The position numbers and the translations under genes are program-made. From CAURNT01 sp963539215 (lineage in GTDB: Bacteria; Fusobacteriota; Fusobacteriia; Fusobacteriales; Leptotrichiaceae): 64,000 nt of DNA. The notes under the pieces were generated by a model. It saw nothing but the letters and a program-made list of their open reading frames with translations. It was not told where the DNA came from and ran no database searches. The first letter of the stretch is position 1; each line of letters opens with the position of its first letter. Below, one piece after another: positions 35,759 through 45,084 of the stretch. The DNA is taken from NCBI GenBank assembly GCA_963539215.1, contig CAUTJT010000003.1:84498-148497 (forward strand), given 5' to 3'.

Positions 35759-36221
35759 TAAATATTCCCATCTTAATAATAAAAGTTACTAAACTTACTA
35801 TAAATCCAGCTCCTAATACACCACCTGCTAATGATATCATAGTTTTTTTAAAATCCAAGTCTAATATTGAAGCAGCTAAAACTCCAGTATAAGCACCTGT
35901 TCCTGGTATAGGTGTTGCTACAAATAATAAAAGTCCTAAATAAACACCATATTTACTATTATTTTGTAATTTTTCTCCTACTCTATGACCTTTTTTTAAA
36001 ATATATAGAAACAATTTATCTATACCTTTAATTTTACTTCCCCATATAAGAAATTTTTTTGAAAACATAAACATCATTGGCATTAGTATAAGATTGCCTA
36101 AAATAGCTACTATTAACGTAGAAATATATGGTAAATTATAAATTTGACCATATGGTATAGCACCTCTTAATTCTACTATTGGTAACATAGAAATTAAAAA
36201 TATTTTTAAATAATATATCAT
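35754..36221 (-). CDS. small multidrug-export-like membrane protein (COG2426)
   Basis: A 155-residue protein with four to five membrane segments: MLPIVELRGAIPYG (the family's ELRGAIP motif), a second hydrophobic stretch, FVATPIPGTGAYTGVLAA and a C-terminal helix with GGVLGAG. This is the Sm_multidrug_ex family, distantly like DedA/VTT proteins. Real substrate unknown. It sits alone between smpB and ssrA on the opposite strand. Confidence 0.82.
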   Translation of the reverse strand: MIYYLKIFLISMLPIVELRGAIPYGQIYNLPYISTLIVAILGNLILMPMMFMFSKKFLIWGSKIKGIDKLFLYILKKGHRVGEKLQNNSKYGVYLGLLLFVATPIPGTGAYTGVLAASILDLDFKKTMISLAGGVLGAGFIVSLVTFIIKMGIFN

Positions 36222-36330
36222 ATATCACCTCTTAAAATATATTTATAATTCTAACATATTTATCAAAAAAATTGAAGATGTTTAAAAATAATTAAAGTAT
36301 AAAACAGTAATACATAAATACTCTTCTACC

Positions 36331-36359
36331 TTGCTTGATAAGATAATATATGGTATAAT
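36331..36359 (+). promoter_or_regulatory. promoter of the tmRNA gene
   Basis: TTGCTT (36331-36336), 17-base spacer, TATAAT (36354-36359), with the mature RNA end 12 bases downstream. Confidence 0.75.
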
Positions 36360-36370
36360 ATATTAACTTT

Positions 36371-36708
36371 GGGAGTGTTTTGGTTTCGACAGGATAAGAA
36401 AAATATAATTAGCAAGTAGAGGTTATTCTCTTTAAAAAATAAACTTAAATTAATTGGAAAAAATAATTACGCTTTAGCTGCATAGTCGGCTAACGTTACT
36501 CTTTAAAGTGCCATTATTTAATTAGTAACGTCACTTTTAATGGCTTATCTTATAGGATGACTATAACTATAAGAAAAATTTAATAGTCTCGCAAATAGAA
36601 TTTTGTTTGTTTAGTATTTATTTGTTAAATTTTTAAATAAACTAAACTTGTAGAATGTTATATCCCTTCTTGTTTTGGACACGAGTTCGATTCTCGTCAC
36701 TTCCACCA
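36371..36708 (+). ncRNA. ssrA: transfer-messenger RNA (tmRNA)
   Basis: The 5' end GGGAGTGTTTTGGTTTCGAC and the 3' end (T-arm with GAGTTCGATTCTC, then CACTTCC and A-CCA) form the tRNA-like acceptor with a short D-loop region. The tag frame reads GGA AAA AAT AAT TAC GCT TTA GCT GCA TAG (36456-36485), giving the tag A-GKNNYALAA. The ALAA end is the usual proteolysis signal. CCA is encoded. It tags proteins on stalled ribosomes together with SmpB. The length of about 338 bases is normal. Confidence 0.97.
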
Positions 36709-36734
36709 TTTTTTTATATGAAAGGACTTTTAAA

Positions 36735-38339
36735 ATGAAACTAGGTATCTATGAAACCATGCAATCTTTAAAAGCATTTCACTCAAAGAAAGTTAGACTT
36801 AGACTAATATTCTTTTCATTAGTAACTGGTATTATTACTGGTTGTGTGGTATCAGCTTACAATTTTCTCTTAAAACATGCTGTTTTATTTAGAAATAATC
36901 TTATTGAAAAAAATACTGGTTATTCTATGATTTTAATAATATTACTTTTCTTACTTATCGCATGTTTTATTGAATTCACAGTAAAGAAATTTCCAATGAT
37001 TTCAGGTAGTGGTATTCCACAAGTTATGGGACTTATACAAAACAAGTTTAAATTTAATTGGTTACCAGAACTATTCTTTAAGTTCTTATCTGGTCTTATG
37101 GCTATATTTATTGGTTTTTCTATGGGACGTGAAGGGCCTTCTATACATCTAGGTTCTTTAGTTGGAGAAGGAATTAATAAAATTACAAAAAGAAATGAAA
37201 TAGAAAAAAAATATTTAATTACAGCAGGTTCAAGTGCTGGACTTGCAGCAACTTTTAACGCGCCTCTTGCAGGAGCTGTATTTGCGGTTGAAGAATTACA
37301 TAAATTCTTTACACCAATACTTCTAGTATGTGTTCTAATTGCTACTCTATTTTCAAATATGACTGCTAAATTTTTATTAGGTAATAAATTATCTTTTTCA
37401 AATTTTAGATTTATTACACCTATAGAATATACTATAGACTCTACTCTATTACATATTCTATTAATAATATTTTTAGCATTTATTATGGTCTTATTTGCAA
37501 AATTATTTAACTATTTCATAGTTAAATTCAAACAAACATATGATAAAATAGCTTTTTCTAATTATGCTAAAATAAGTACTGTTGCACTACTTTCATTATT
37601 AATGGTTTTATTTATACCCGAAATAACTAGTGGTGGCCATGAACTAGTTGAACATTTATTTAACAGTAACTTAACATTTAAAATACTTTTATTATTTTTT
37701 ATGGGTAAATTTATATTTACTATGTTATGTTATGCTACTGGTTCTCCAGGTGGAATATTTTTACCACTTTTAGTAATAGGAGCTTTAATCGGAAAAATTT
37801 ATGGTATGACTTTATCAACTATATTAAATATATCACCAGATTATGCTAACTTATTTATATTAATTGCTATGACTTCATACTTTACAGCAGTTGTTAGAAC
37901 ACCAATAACTGGTATAATATTAATTTTAGAAATGAGCGGTAATTTTTCTAACTTATTTTCACTTGCAATAGCTTCTGCTATTACTTATTTACTTTCAGAA
38001 TTATTTAATCAGAATTCTGTTTATGAAATACTTTATGAAAATATGTTACATTCTAAAAATTATGAAGCTGAAATAGAAAAAGAAAAAATTGTAACATTTA
38101 AAATACCAGTTACAGCCGATTCAAAATTATCAAATAAAAAAATTAAAGATATTAAATGGCCAAAGAATTTACTTGTAGTAGGTATTGTAAGAAATGGTAT
38201 AGAATTTATACCTAACGGTGAAACTACTCTAATAGATTCTGATATACTAATATTTATAACAGATGAATCAACATCAGAAAAATATATAAAACATATATCA
38301 AATATGGGATTAAATTCTGAAGTATTTGATGATATTTAA
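36735..38339 (+). CDS. ClC-family chloride channel/antiporter with TrkA-C domain
   Basis: A 534-residue membrane protein. It has the ClC selectivity motifs GSGIPQVMG, GREGPSIHLG (with the gating Glu) and GSPGGIFLPLLVIGALIG, about ten membrane helices, and a cytosolic C-terminal TrkA-C-like domain (about residues 455-534, KIPVTADSKLSNKKI). The gating Glu suggests a chloride/proton exchanger. The start is ATG 36735 with AAAGGA; the longer frame would overlap the tmRNA gene and is rejected. It is followed by nadV 11 bases later. Confidence 0.9.
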   Translation: MKLGIYETMQSLKAFHSKKVRLRLIFFSLVTGIITGCVVSAYNFLLKHAVLFRNNLIEKNTGYSMILIILLFLLIACFIEFTVKKFPMISGSGIPQVMGLIQNKFKFNWLPELFFKFLSGLMAIFIGFSMGREGPSIHLGSLVGEGINKITKRNEIEKKYLITAGSSAGLAATFNAPLAGAVFAVEELHKFFTPILLVCVLIATLFSNMTAKFLLGNKLSFSNFRFITPIEYTIDSTLLHILLIIFLAFIMVLFAKLFNYFIVKFKQTYDKIAFSNYAKISTVALLSLLMVLFIPEITSGGHELVEHLFNSNLTFKILLLFFMGKFIFTMLCYATGSPGGIFLPLLVIGALIGKIYGMTLSTILNISPDYANLFILIAMTSYFTAVVRTPITGIILILEMSGNFSNLFSLAIASAITYLLSELFNQNSVYEILYENMLHSKNYEAEIEKEKIVTFKIPVTADSKLSNKKIKDIKWPKNLLVVGIVRNGIEFIPNGETTLIDSDILIFITDESTSEKYIKHISNMGLNSEVFDDI

Positions 38340-38350
38340 AGGAGAAACAA

Positions 38351-39769
38351 ATGGAAAATTTAATATTAATGGCAGATTCATATAAATCATCACATTATCT
38401 TCAATTTCCAGAAAATATGACATATATGCACGACTACATAGAAAGTCGTGGAGGTCTATATGGATATACTAAATTTTTTGGATTACAATATTACTTAAAA
38501 AAATATTTAAGCAAACAAGTTACTATGGAAATGGTAAATGAAGCAAAAGAGCTTTTAGAAATGCACGGATTACCGTTTAACTATGAAGGATGGAAATATA
38601 TAGTTGAAGAACACAATGGTTATTTACCTATAAGATTAAGAGCTGTTCCTGAAGGTGTAATAGTAAAAAATCATAACGTTTTGATAACTGTTGAATCTTT
38701 AGATGAAAAAGTTCCTTGGTTAGTTGGTTGGTTTGAAACATTACTTTTAAAAGTATGGTACCCAATAACTGTTGCAACATTTTCTTTTAAAGTTAAACAA
38801 ATAATTGAACATTTTTTAAAAGCAACATCAGACAATTTTGAAACAGAATTACCTTTCAAATTCCATGATTTTGGATATAGAGGGGTTTCTAGTGAAGAAA
38901 GTGCTGGAATTGGAGGATTAGCACATTTAACTAATTTTAAAGGTACTGATAATATTAATGCTGTTGTTTTTGGAAGAAAATATTATAACGAAAAAATGGC
39001 AGGATATAGTATTCCTGCAACTGAACATTCAACTATGACTTCTTGGACAAGAAGTAAAGAAAAAGAAGCGTATAAAAATACTTTAGATAAATTCCCAACA
39101 GGTAATGTTTCTATAGTAAGTGACAGTTATAATTATTTCCATGCTGTTAATACTATATTTTCTAACGAATTAAAAGAAGAAATATTAAAAAGAGATGGTA
39201 CTGTAGTTATTAGACCAGATAGTGGAGATCCTATAACAAATATACTATTCTCTCTTAAAATATTTGAAGAAAATTTTGGAACTACTATAAATAGCAAAGG
39301 TTATAAAGTACTTAATAAAATAAGAATTTTACAAGGTGATGGAATTTATGAAGATAATATTTGGGATATATTAAAATCTATAACTGATAATGGTTATTCT
39401 GCTGAAAATATAGCGTTTGGTTGTGGTGGTTCTCTTCTACAAGGTAATAAACATTCAAGCATAAATAGAGATACTCATAAATTTGCCATGAAATGTAGCT
39501 GTATTAAAGTTGGAGATAAACTAATAGATGTTTACAAAGATCCTATAACAGATAAAGGAAAATTAAGTAAAAAAGGTAGACTTGATTTAATTAAAATATC
39601 TGATTGTGAATTAAAAACTATAAATATATCACATTTAAATAAAGATGAATATCATCCTGATTCTGTACTAGAAGTTGTATTTGAAAATGGTAAAATTATT
39701 AAAGAATATACTCTAGAAGAAATAAGAGAAAATGAAAAATTATTTAGTTGTAATAAAATAGAAAGATAA
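38351..39769 (+). CDS. nadV: nicotinamide phosphoribosyltransferase
   Basis: A 472-residue protein of the NAMPT family. Hallmarks: ADSYKSSHYLQFP at the N-terminus, FHDFGYRGVSS, ATEHSTMTSW (with the catalytic-region His), RPDSGDP and GCGGSLLQ. It makes NMN from nicotinamide and PRPP, the first step of one-enzyme NAD salvage; NMN is then adenylated by a separate enzyme, not in this window. AAGGAG start; likely in one transcript with the ClC gene. It implies dependence on host nicotinamide. Confidence 0.93.
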   Translation: MENLILMADSYKSSHYLQFPENMTYMHDYIESRGGLYGYTKFFGLQYYLKKYLSKQVTMEMVNEAKELLEMHGLPFNYEGWKYIVEEHNGYLPIRLRAVPEGVIVKNHNVLITVESLDEKVPWLVGWFETLLLKVWYPITVATFSFKVKQIIEHFLKATSDNFETELPFKFHDFGYRGVSSEESAGIGGLAHLTNFKGTDNINAVVFGRKYYNEKMAGYSIPATEHSTMTSWTRSKEKEAYKNTLDKFPTGNVSIVSDSYNYFHAVNTIFSNELKEEILKRDGTVVIRPDSGDPITNILFSLKIFEENFGTTINSKGYKVLNKIRILQGDGIYEDNIWDILKSITDNGYSAENIAFGCGGSLLQGNKHSSINRDTHKFAMKCSCIKVGDKLIDVYKDPITDKGKLSKKGRLDLIKISDCELKTINISHLNKDEYHPDSVLEVVFENGKIIKEYTLEEIRENEKLFSCNKIER

Positions 39770-39773
39770 ATTT

Positions 39774-39799
39774 AAAAAGCCTACAAAAGTAGGCTTTTA
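39774..39799. terminator. bidirectional terminator
   Basis: Stem AAAAAGCCTAC / GTAGGCTTTT with loop AAAA between nadV (+) and the lipoprotein cyclophilin gene (-). Confidence 0.85.
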
Positions 39800-40477
39800 T
39801 TATTTATTCTCTAATTTTAAATATCCAGTTTTTTCAAGACCTTTAGTCCACTCTTCTGTTTCTTTAGAGAAGTTATCTAAAAATGTTTCAACATTATATC
39901 CTGTTATTTCAATATTTATTATTTTATCATCTTGTCTTATTAGTCTAGCAACTGACATATCATTACTATCAACTAAATTTCCTATAATTGAATAATTATC
40001 ATTATATGCATCAACTCTTTGTAAAGTTATAAAGAATTGAGAACCATTAGAATCTTTACCTGTATTTGCCATAGCTAATATTCCAGATCTATCAAACCTT
40101 AAATAACTAAATTCATCATCTATAGTATATCCAGGATTTCCTGTTCCATCATGATTTGAACTTCTATCACCACTTTGAATAATGTTATTAACGCTTACTC
40201 TATGGAAAGCTAAATCATTATAGTAATTGTGCTTAGATAAAAAAACAAAATTAGCTACAAGTTTAGGTGCAGCTTCAGGATATAGATAAACCTTTATATC
40301 TCCCTTAGTTGTCTTTATATTTGCTTGTAATTTATACGTCTTCATCTTATTTGTAAACTCTTCAGTTTGAGTTAATCCAAATATTTTTTCACCTACAAAA
40401 CTTTCTACAACACTACTACAACTAATAAGTGTAAAACTGAATAAAACTGTTAATAAAAATTTATATACTCTTTTCAT
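39800..40477 (-). CDS. lipoprotein cyclophilin-type peptidyl-prolyl isomerase
   Basis: A 225-residue protein with a lipoprotein signal (LFSFTLISCSS, Cys in the lipobox near residue 20). The cyclophilin domain shows LAFHRVSVNNIIQSGDRSS, MANTGKDSNGSQFFIT and the DNYSIIGNL segment. It is expected in the periplasm or outer-membrane inner leaflet, folding exported proteins. The catalytic Arg and Gln are kept. It begins 8 bases after the small gene upstream. Confidence 0.88.
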   Translation of the reverse strand: MKRVYKFLLTVLFSFTLISCSSVVESFVGEKIFGLTQTEEFTNKMKTYKLQANIKTTKGDIKVYLYPEAAPKLVANFVFLSKHNYYNDLAFHRVSVNNIIQSGDRSSNHDGTGNPGYTIDDEFSYLRFDRSGILAMANTGKDSNGSQFFITLQRVDAYNDNYSIIGNLVDSNDMSVARLIRQDDKIINIEITGYNVETFLDNFSKETEEWTKGLEKTGYLKLENK

Positions 40478-40485
40478 AAAATACC

Positions 40486-40839
40486 TTAGAAATTAAATGG
40501 TCCTATCATAGACTCAATGTTTATTTCTTCCTTTCTATTAAAATTAAATATATTAAAATTAAATTTTTCAACTTTTAAACTACTTAAAATTTTCATTTCT
40601 TCTTTTTCTGTTAAAATCATATCATATATAACAAGTAAATCTAAAACTTGTTCTTCTGCATTAACTACTTCTACTATATTTATCAATCTTCTTAGATTAA
40701 TATTTAAACTTTCTTTTAAAACTTCATTTGCTAATTTCTTGTTAGAAATTGCATGATAGAGATTAGATTCTAAATTATTTAAAACTATGCCAAATAAAAT
40801 ATTAGGAACTTTAGCTTTTTTTAATGTAACTACAGCCAT
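40486..40839 (-). CDS. small cytoplasmic protein of unknown function
   Basis: A 117-residue helical protein starting MAVVTLKKAKVPNILFG, with a strong AGGAGG ribosome site before ATG 40839 (a longer frame to 40890 includes that site). It has no signal or membrane segment. The region ANEVLKESLNINLRRLINIVEV is amphipathic. The family is not recognised. It stands directly upstream of the lipoprotein cyclophilin and is separated from the MacB operon by a terminator. Confidence 0.7.
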   Translation of the reverse strand: MAVVTLKKAKVPNILFGIVLNNLESNLYHAISNKKLANEVLKESLNINLRRLINIVEVVNAEEQVLDLLVIYDMILTEKEEMKILSSLKVEKFNFNIFNFNRKEEINIESMIGPFNF

Positions 40840-40904
40840 ATATCCTCCTTCCATTTTATATATTTTATCATAGATAAATTTATATTTCAATTAAATAAAG
40901 AAAT

Positions 40905-40932
40905 AGACCCTAAGATTTATCTTAGAGTCTAA
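40905..40932 (-). terminator. terminator of the efflux operon
   Basis: Stem AGACCCTAAGA / TCTTAGAGTCT (one mismatch) with loop TTTA, 8 bases after the MacB permease stop; the minus-strand T-run is interrupted. Confidence 0.6.
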
Positions 40933-40937
40933 TAATA

Positions 40938-42122
40938 TTATTCAGATCTTAAAGCTTCCATAGGAGAAAGTTTTGAAGCTTTCTTTGCAGGATAAATTCC
41001 AAATATTAGTCCTGTTCCCATAGATACTGATAAAGACATAATTAATACACTTATTTTCAATATAGGTCTAATATGTAAGAATATTCCTACTATTGAAGCT
41101 AAACCATAACCTAAAGATAGACCGATTAGTCCACCCATTAAAGTTAATATAACTGATTCTATTAAAAATTGTAGTAATATATGCTTATTCTTAGCACCTA
41201 TTGCTTTTCTTAGTCCTATTTCAGTTATTCTTTCTGTAACAGATACTAACATAATATTCATAACACCTATACCACCAACAAGTAATGAAATACCAGCAAT
41301 AAATGATATAAAAATAGAAATCTTATCAAGTATACTCGTCACTTCTTTTAATTGATCACTCACTAAAGATACTTTATATAAATCATCTTGACCACTTTTA
41401 GCTTTAAGATAAGCTTTTAAAACTTTTACAGTTTCAGTCATCTTCTTTTCATCTTTAACTTTAAATGTAAATCCACTATTATACTCTTGGGCATCAACTG
41501 GTACAAAAATATTAATTACAGGTTGAGGAATAGCAGATACCTGTTCAGGTTTTTGAGTTACACCAACTATGGTATATGTATAAGGATAACCATCAAAATC
41601 TGAAAAATTTAGAAGTTTTCCTAGTGCATTTTCTGGACTTCCATAAGTTCTAACAGCAGAATCATAATCCATAATTGCAACCTCAGCTTTACTCTTATAC
41701 TCTTCTTCTGTTATTTTTCTTCCATAATCTACTCTATAGCTATAAGCATTTAGATTTTCATCATTAACACCCCTAGCACCAACATAAATTTCATCATCTG
41801 TAATACCTTGTAACTGTGTTTCAAAAAATGCAGTATCTATATTTGGTAATTGTTCTATAATTTCTAAATCATTTTCTTTAAAATAGAAATCTCTATTTAT
41901 TGTAGTTTTTGCTAATTTCTTTTGATCTATATCAACTTCTACTATTTTAGTTAAAGATTTAGTTAAATCCCCTAATAAATTATTTTGAAATCCAGCTCCA
42001 ATTGAAGAGATTAAAACAACAGAAGCTATACCAACTATTATACCAAGCATTGTTAAAAATGATCTAACCTTAAAAGAAAAAAGACTTTTTATAGATAATT
42101 TTACTAATTCCCATATATCCAT
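40938..42122 (-). CDS. macB: MacB-type ABC efflux permease
   Basis: A 394-residue permease. One N-terminal membrane helix (MLGIIVGIASVVLISSIG) is followed by a large periplasmic MacB domain and three C-terminal helices of an FtsX domain (GGIGVMNIMLVSVTERITEIGLRKAIGAK). It lacks the ATPase domain found in E. coli MacB; the ATPase is the adjacent gene. It works in the MacA-MacB-TolC pump for drugs, peptides or glycolipids. Overlaps the ATPase gene by one base. Confidence 0.9.
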   Translation of the reverse strand: MDIWELVKLSIKSLFSFKVRSFLTMLGIIVGIASVVLISSIGAGFQNNLLGDLTKSLTKIVEVDIDQKKLAKTTINRDFYFKENDLEIIEQLPNIDTAFFETQLQGITDDEIYVGARGVNDENLNAYSYRVDYGRKITEEEYKSKAEVAIMDYDSAVRTYGSPENALGKLLNFSDFDGYPYTYTIVGVTQKPEQVSAIPQPVINIFVPVDAQEYNSGFTFKVKDEKKMTETVKVLKAYLKAKSGQDDLYKVSLVSDQLKEVTSILDKISIFISFIAGISLLVGGIGVMNIMLVSVTERITEIGLRKAIGAKNKHILLQFLIESVILTLMGGLIGLSLGYGLASIVGIFLHIRPILKISVLIMSLSVSMGTGLIFGIYPAKKASKLSPMEALRSE

Positions 42123-42814
42123 TATAGACCCCTTCTTTCTTTTACAGTTTCATCTGAGTTTATAACTCCATCTCTAAGCCTAATAATTCTTTTAGTATGC
42201 TCTGCAACATCTTCTTCATGAGTTACCATAAGTATTGTTACACCTTTATCATTTAATTCTTTAAAAATACTTAATATTTCTTCACCCGATTTACTATCAA
42301 GATTACCTGTAGGTTCATCAGCAAATATTATTTTAGGATCATTTATCAATGCACGAGCTATTGCAACTCTTTGCTTTTGTCCTCCTGACATTTCTACAGG
42401 TCTATGATTTATTCTCTCACCAAGTCCAACCATTTCTAAAGCTCTTTTAGCTTTTTCATGTCTTGTTTTTCTATCAACTCCCTTATACATTGCAGGAAGT
42501 TCAACATTTTCAAGTGCAGTTAATTTAGGTAATAAATTATATGCTTGAAAAACAAATCCTATTTTTTCATTTCTAACAGTAGATAAATCATTTTCACCCA
42601 TATTAGAAACATCTATACCATCTAAAGTATATGTTCCAGTAGTCAAATTATCAAGACATCCTAATATATTAAGGAATGTTGACTTACCACTACCAGATGG
42701 TCCCATAAGTGCAACATATTCACCTTCTTTTACACTTAAGTTAAGACCCTTTAATACTTCTAAAGAAAGTTTACCATTCTTATATACTTTCACAAGGTCT
42801 TTTACTTCTATCAT
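42122..42814 (-). CDS. MacB/LolD-type ABC transporter ATPase
   Basis: A 230-residue ATPase with Walker A GPSGSGKST, Q-loop VFQAYNLLP, signature MSGGQKQRVAIARAL, Walker B IIFADEPTGNLD and the H-loop MVTHEED. This sequence class pairs with FtsX/MacB permeases. It overlaps MacA by four bases (ATGA) and the permease by one base. Confidence 0.93.
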   Translation of the reverse strand: MIEVKDLVKVYKNGKLSLEVLKGLNLSVKEGEYVALMGPSGSGKSTFLNILGCLDNLTTGTYTLDGIDVSNMGENDLSTVRNEKIGFVFQAYNLLPKLTALENVELPAMYKGVDRKTRHEKAKRALEMVGLGERINHRPVEMSGGQKQRVAIARALINDPKIIFADEPTGNLDSKSGEEILSIFKELNDKGVTILMVTHEEDVAEHTKRIIRLRDGVINSDETVKERRGL

Positions 42815-43881
42815 TTCAATTTATCTCCTTCTTTGAATTGTTTAGATATATTATTTAATAATTTATCTCCTACTTCAAGTCCAGATTTTATTTCATAATT
42901 TATATTATCTGTCTTACCAACTACAACTTCACGTTTTTCTACTATATTATTTTTACCTAATACATAAACATATGATTTATTTGTAACTGCATCTATTTCA
43001 ACATAAAGTAAAGGTACAGTTATTACATCGTTTAATTCATCATATATTATACTTAATTTAACTTTTTCGCCAGGCTTTAGTCCAGAATTTTTTTCTAATT
43101 TAATATTTGTTTTAGTTACAGAATCATTAAATTTAGTACTTAAAGTTGATATTTTAGAAATATCAGAAACTGTAGCTTCAATTTTTGTACCATCTGGTAA
43201 AGAATCTGATTTAATTATTACTTTAGAACCAACTTTTATATTTTTTACTTTAGAATTAGGAATTTCTGCACTAACTTTTAAATTTTCAACATCAACTATT
43301 TTAAATAATTGCTTACTTTGATCAACTTTTAAATTATCATCTGCATTAGATTCAGTTATTACACCTGATACAGGAGAAACTACACTACTAGATAAACCAC
43401 TGCTTGAATTTTTTGCACTTTTTAAGTCAAGCTCAGCAAGTTTCAATGCATTTCTTGCTTGTTCTATTTCAGATTTTGATGCTCCGCCTACAGAATATAA
43501 CGACTGAAGAGCAGATAATTCTTTTTTTCTTTGACTTACAGAAAGAGATGCTTTATCTATATTTATATTAATATCTTCTATACTAGATGAATCCATATCT
43601 AAAAGAATTGCACCTTTTTCTACTTCATCTCCTAATCTATAATAAACTCTTTTTACCTTACCAGGAACTGTAGGAAATACTAAAACTTCTTTTTCACTTT
43701 CTACTGTCCCATCTACATCATATTTTAATAACATATTAGTTTTAACAACTTCTTTAGTTTCTATACTAGCAGCACTTACAGTCATATTTGAATTTGAACT
43801 TGTAAATTTAACAAAAGAAATACCTGCTATTGCTACCAATATTGCAATTATTGCAAATCTTTTTTTATTCTTTAACATCAA
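42811..43881 (-). CDS. macA: MacA-like periplasmic adaptor (HlyD/RND fusion family)
   Basis: A 356-residue protein. An N-terminal membrane anchor (FAIIAILVAIAGISFV) precedes a lipoyl/biotinyl half-motif (VPGKVKRVYYRLGDEVEKGAILL), a helical hairpin of about 60 residues (SQRKKELSALQSL...), the second lipoyl half (SSSVVSPVSGVITE) and beta-barrel domains. It links the inner-membrane MacB pump to the TolC-type channel. It overlaps the TolC-like gene by 17 bases. Confidence 0.9.
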   Translation of the reverse strand: MMLKNKKRFAIIAILVAIAGISFVKFTSSNSNMTVSAASIETKEVVKTNMLLKYDVDGTVESEKEVLVFPTVPGKVKRVYYRLGDEVEKGAILLDMDSSSIEDININIDKASLSVSQRKKELSALQSLYSVGGASKSEIEQARNALKLAELDLKSAKNSSSGLSSSVVSPVSGVITESNADDNLKVDQSKQLFKIVDVENLKVSAEIPNSKVKNIKVGSKVIIKSDSLPDGTKIEATVSDISKISTLSTKFNDSVTKTNIKLEKNSGLKPGEKVKLSIIYDELNDVITVPLLYVEIDAVTNKSYVYVLGKNNIVEKREVVVGKTDNINYEIKSGLEVGDKLLNNISKQFKEGDKLK

Positions 43882-45082
43882 CTACACCTCTTTTTACCTT
43901 ATTTTTAAATAATAATAAATCTATTTTACTTTCTTCTAAATTGATTTTTGCTTTAATTAATTCTATTCTTTTTTCTATTATTTTAGTAAATTTTTCAGTT
44001 CCAATTTCATATTTTTTATTAACTATAGCAAGTTCTTCAGTTAGATTCTTAACATTAACTTCATTACTTAAATAATTATATTTTAATTTGTTGTATTTAT
44101 TTTTATATTCAGCAAAAAGTCTATTAGTTGTATGTTCAAGATTTTTTTCTTTTTCAATTGCTTCTTTATAAATTTCTTCTAAATCATTATCATTAAATAT
44201 CTCGAAATTTTTAGTAATATTTATACCTGCATTAAACGAATCTTTGTTTATATCATATCCTACACTAGGAGTAATACTGGGTAATACATTCATAGCAAAA
44301 TTATGATTTTTAGATATTTTTACTTTTTCTATATTTAATTTTTGTAATAATACATCATTTGATAATACATAATTTAATATATCATTATTTGTTATTTTTA
44401 TAAGATCGATATTATTAAATGAAGGTATATTATCTAATTTTAAGTTTTTTTCCTCTATTTCAAGTTTTATAACTTCTAAATTTTCTTTATCTAATATACT
44501 TTTAGCTTCTTGAATATTAATTTGATTTTTAGCAACATCATAATCAAATTTAGACATTTTACCTATTTTATATGCATTTTCTAAAATTTCTAAATCTTTC
44601 TTATACTTTAAATTTTCATTATTACTTAAATTAAATTCCATTTGAGCTAGTATATATTTTTTATAAACTAGTAATTGTTCTTCTAATTCTTTTTCTTTTT
44701 CAATTTCTAATTTTTTCTTATCTATAAGAGTATTAATATCTGCTTCACTAAACTTATTGTATAAAAACTCATTTATAGTTTTTGAAAAACCTATTTTATG
44801 ATTTACAACACTTTTATTTAATAAGTCAAATCCCAAAGTATAGTTTATGCCTCCAATATTAATACTATTATTCTGAATTACAGTATTTGGATTACTTGAA
44901 TAATCTAAATTACTTGATATATTAATATTATTAAAATCTCCTATTTTACTCTTCATATTAGTTTTATATAACAATTTCATTTTATTATCATATTTTTTAT
45001 CTAAATTAATATCTTTGAAATCATTAACATTTATATTAGCAAGTAAAATTATAGGGAAAAGTGATATATAAATTTTTTTCAT
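43865..45082 (-). CDS. TolC-family outer-membrane efflux channel
   Basis: A 405-residue exported protein with a short signal peptide (MKKIYISLFPIILLANI), two long alpha-helical coiled-coil stretches and beta-strand segments (LDYSSNPNT, FSKTINEF, INITKNFEIF), the TolC layout. The repeated KIGKMSKFDYDVAKNQI and YEIGTEKFTKIIEKRIEL helices correspond to the two family repeats. The Lys/Asn richness reflects base composition. It forms the outer-membrane exit of the MacAB pump. Confidence 0.8.
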   Translation of the reverse strand: MKKIYISLFPIILLANINVNDFKDINLDKKYDNKMKLLYKTNMKSKIGDFNNINISSNLDYSSNPNTVIQNNSINIGGINYTLGFDLLNKSVVNHKIGFSKTINEFLYNKFSEADINTLIDKKKLEIEKEKELEEQLLVYKKYILAQMEFNLSNNENLKYKKDLEILENAYKIGKMSKFDYDVAKNQINIQEAKSILDKENLEVIKLEIEEKNLKLDNIPSFNNIDLIKITNNDILNYVLSNDVLLQKLNIEKVKISKNHNFAMNVLPSITPSVGYDINKDSFNAGINITKNFEIFNDNDLEEIYKEAIEKEKNLEHTTNRLFAEYKNKYNKLKYNYLSNEVNVKNLTEELAIVNKKYEIGTEKFTKIIEKRIELIKAKINLEESKIDLLLFKNKVKRGVVDVKE

Positions 45083-45084
45083 TT

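Noticed and set aside
36675..36734. N-terminal extension of the ClC gene
   Set aside because: It would overlap the 3' end of the tmRNA; ATG 36735 has its own ribosome site.
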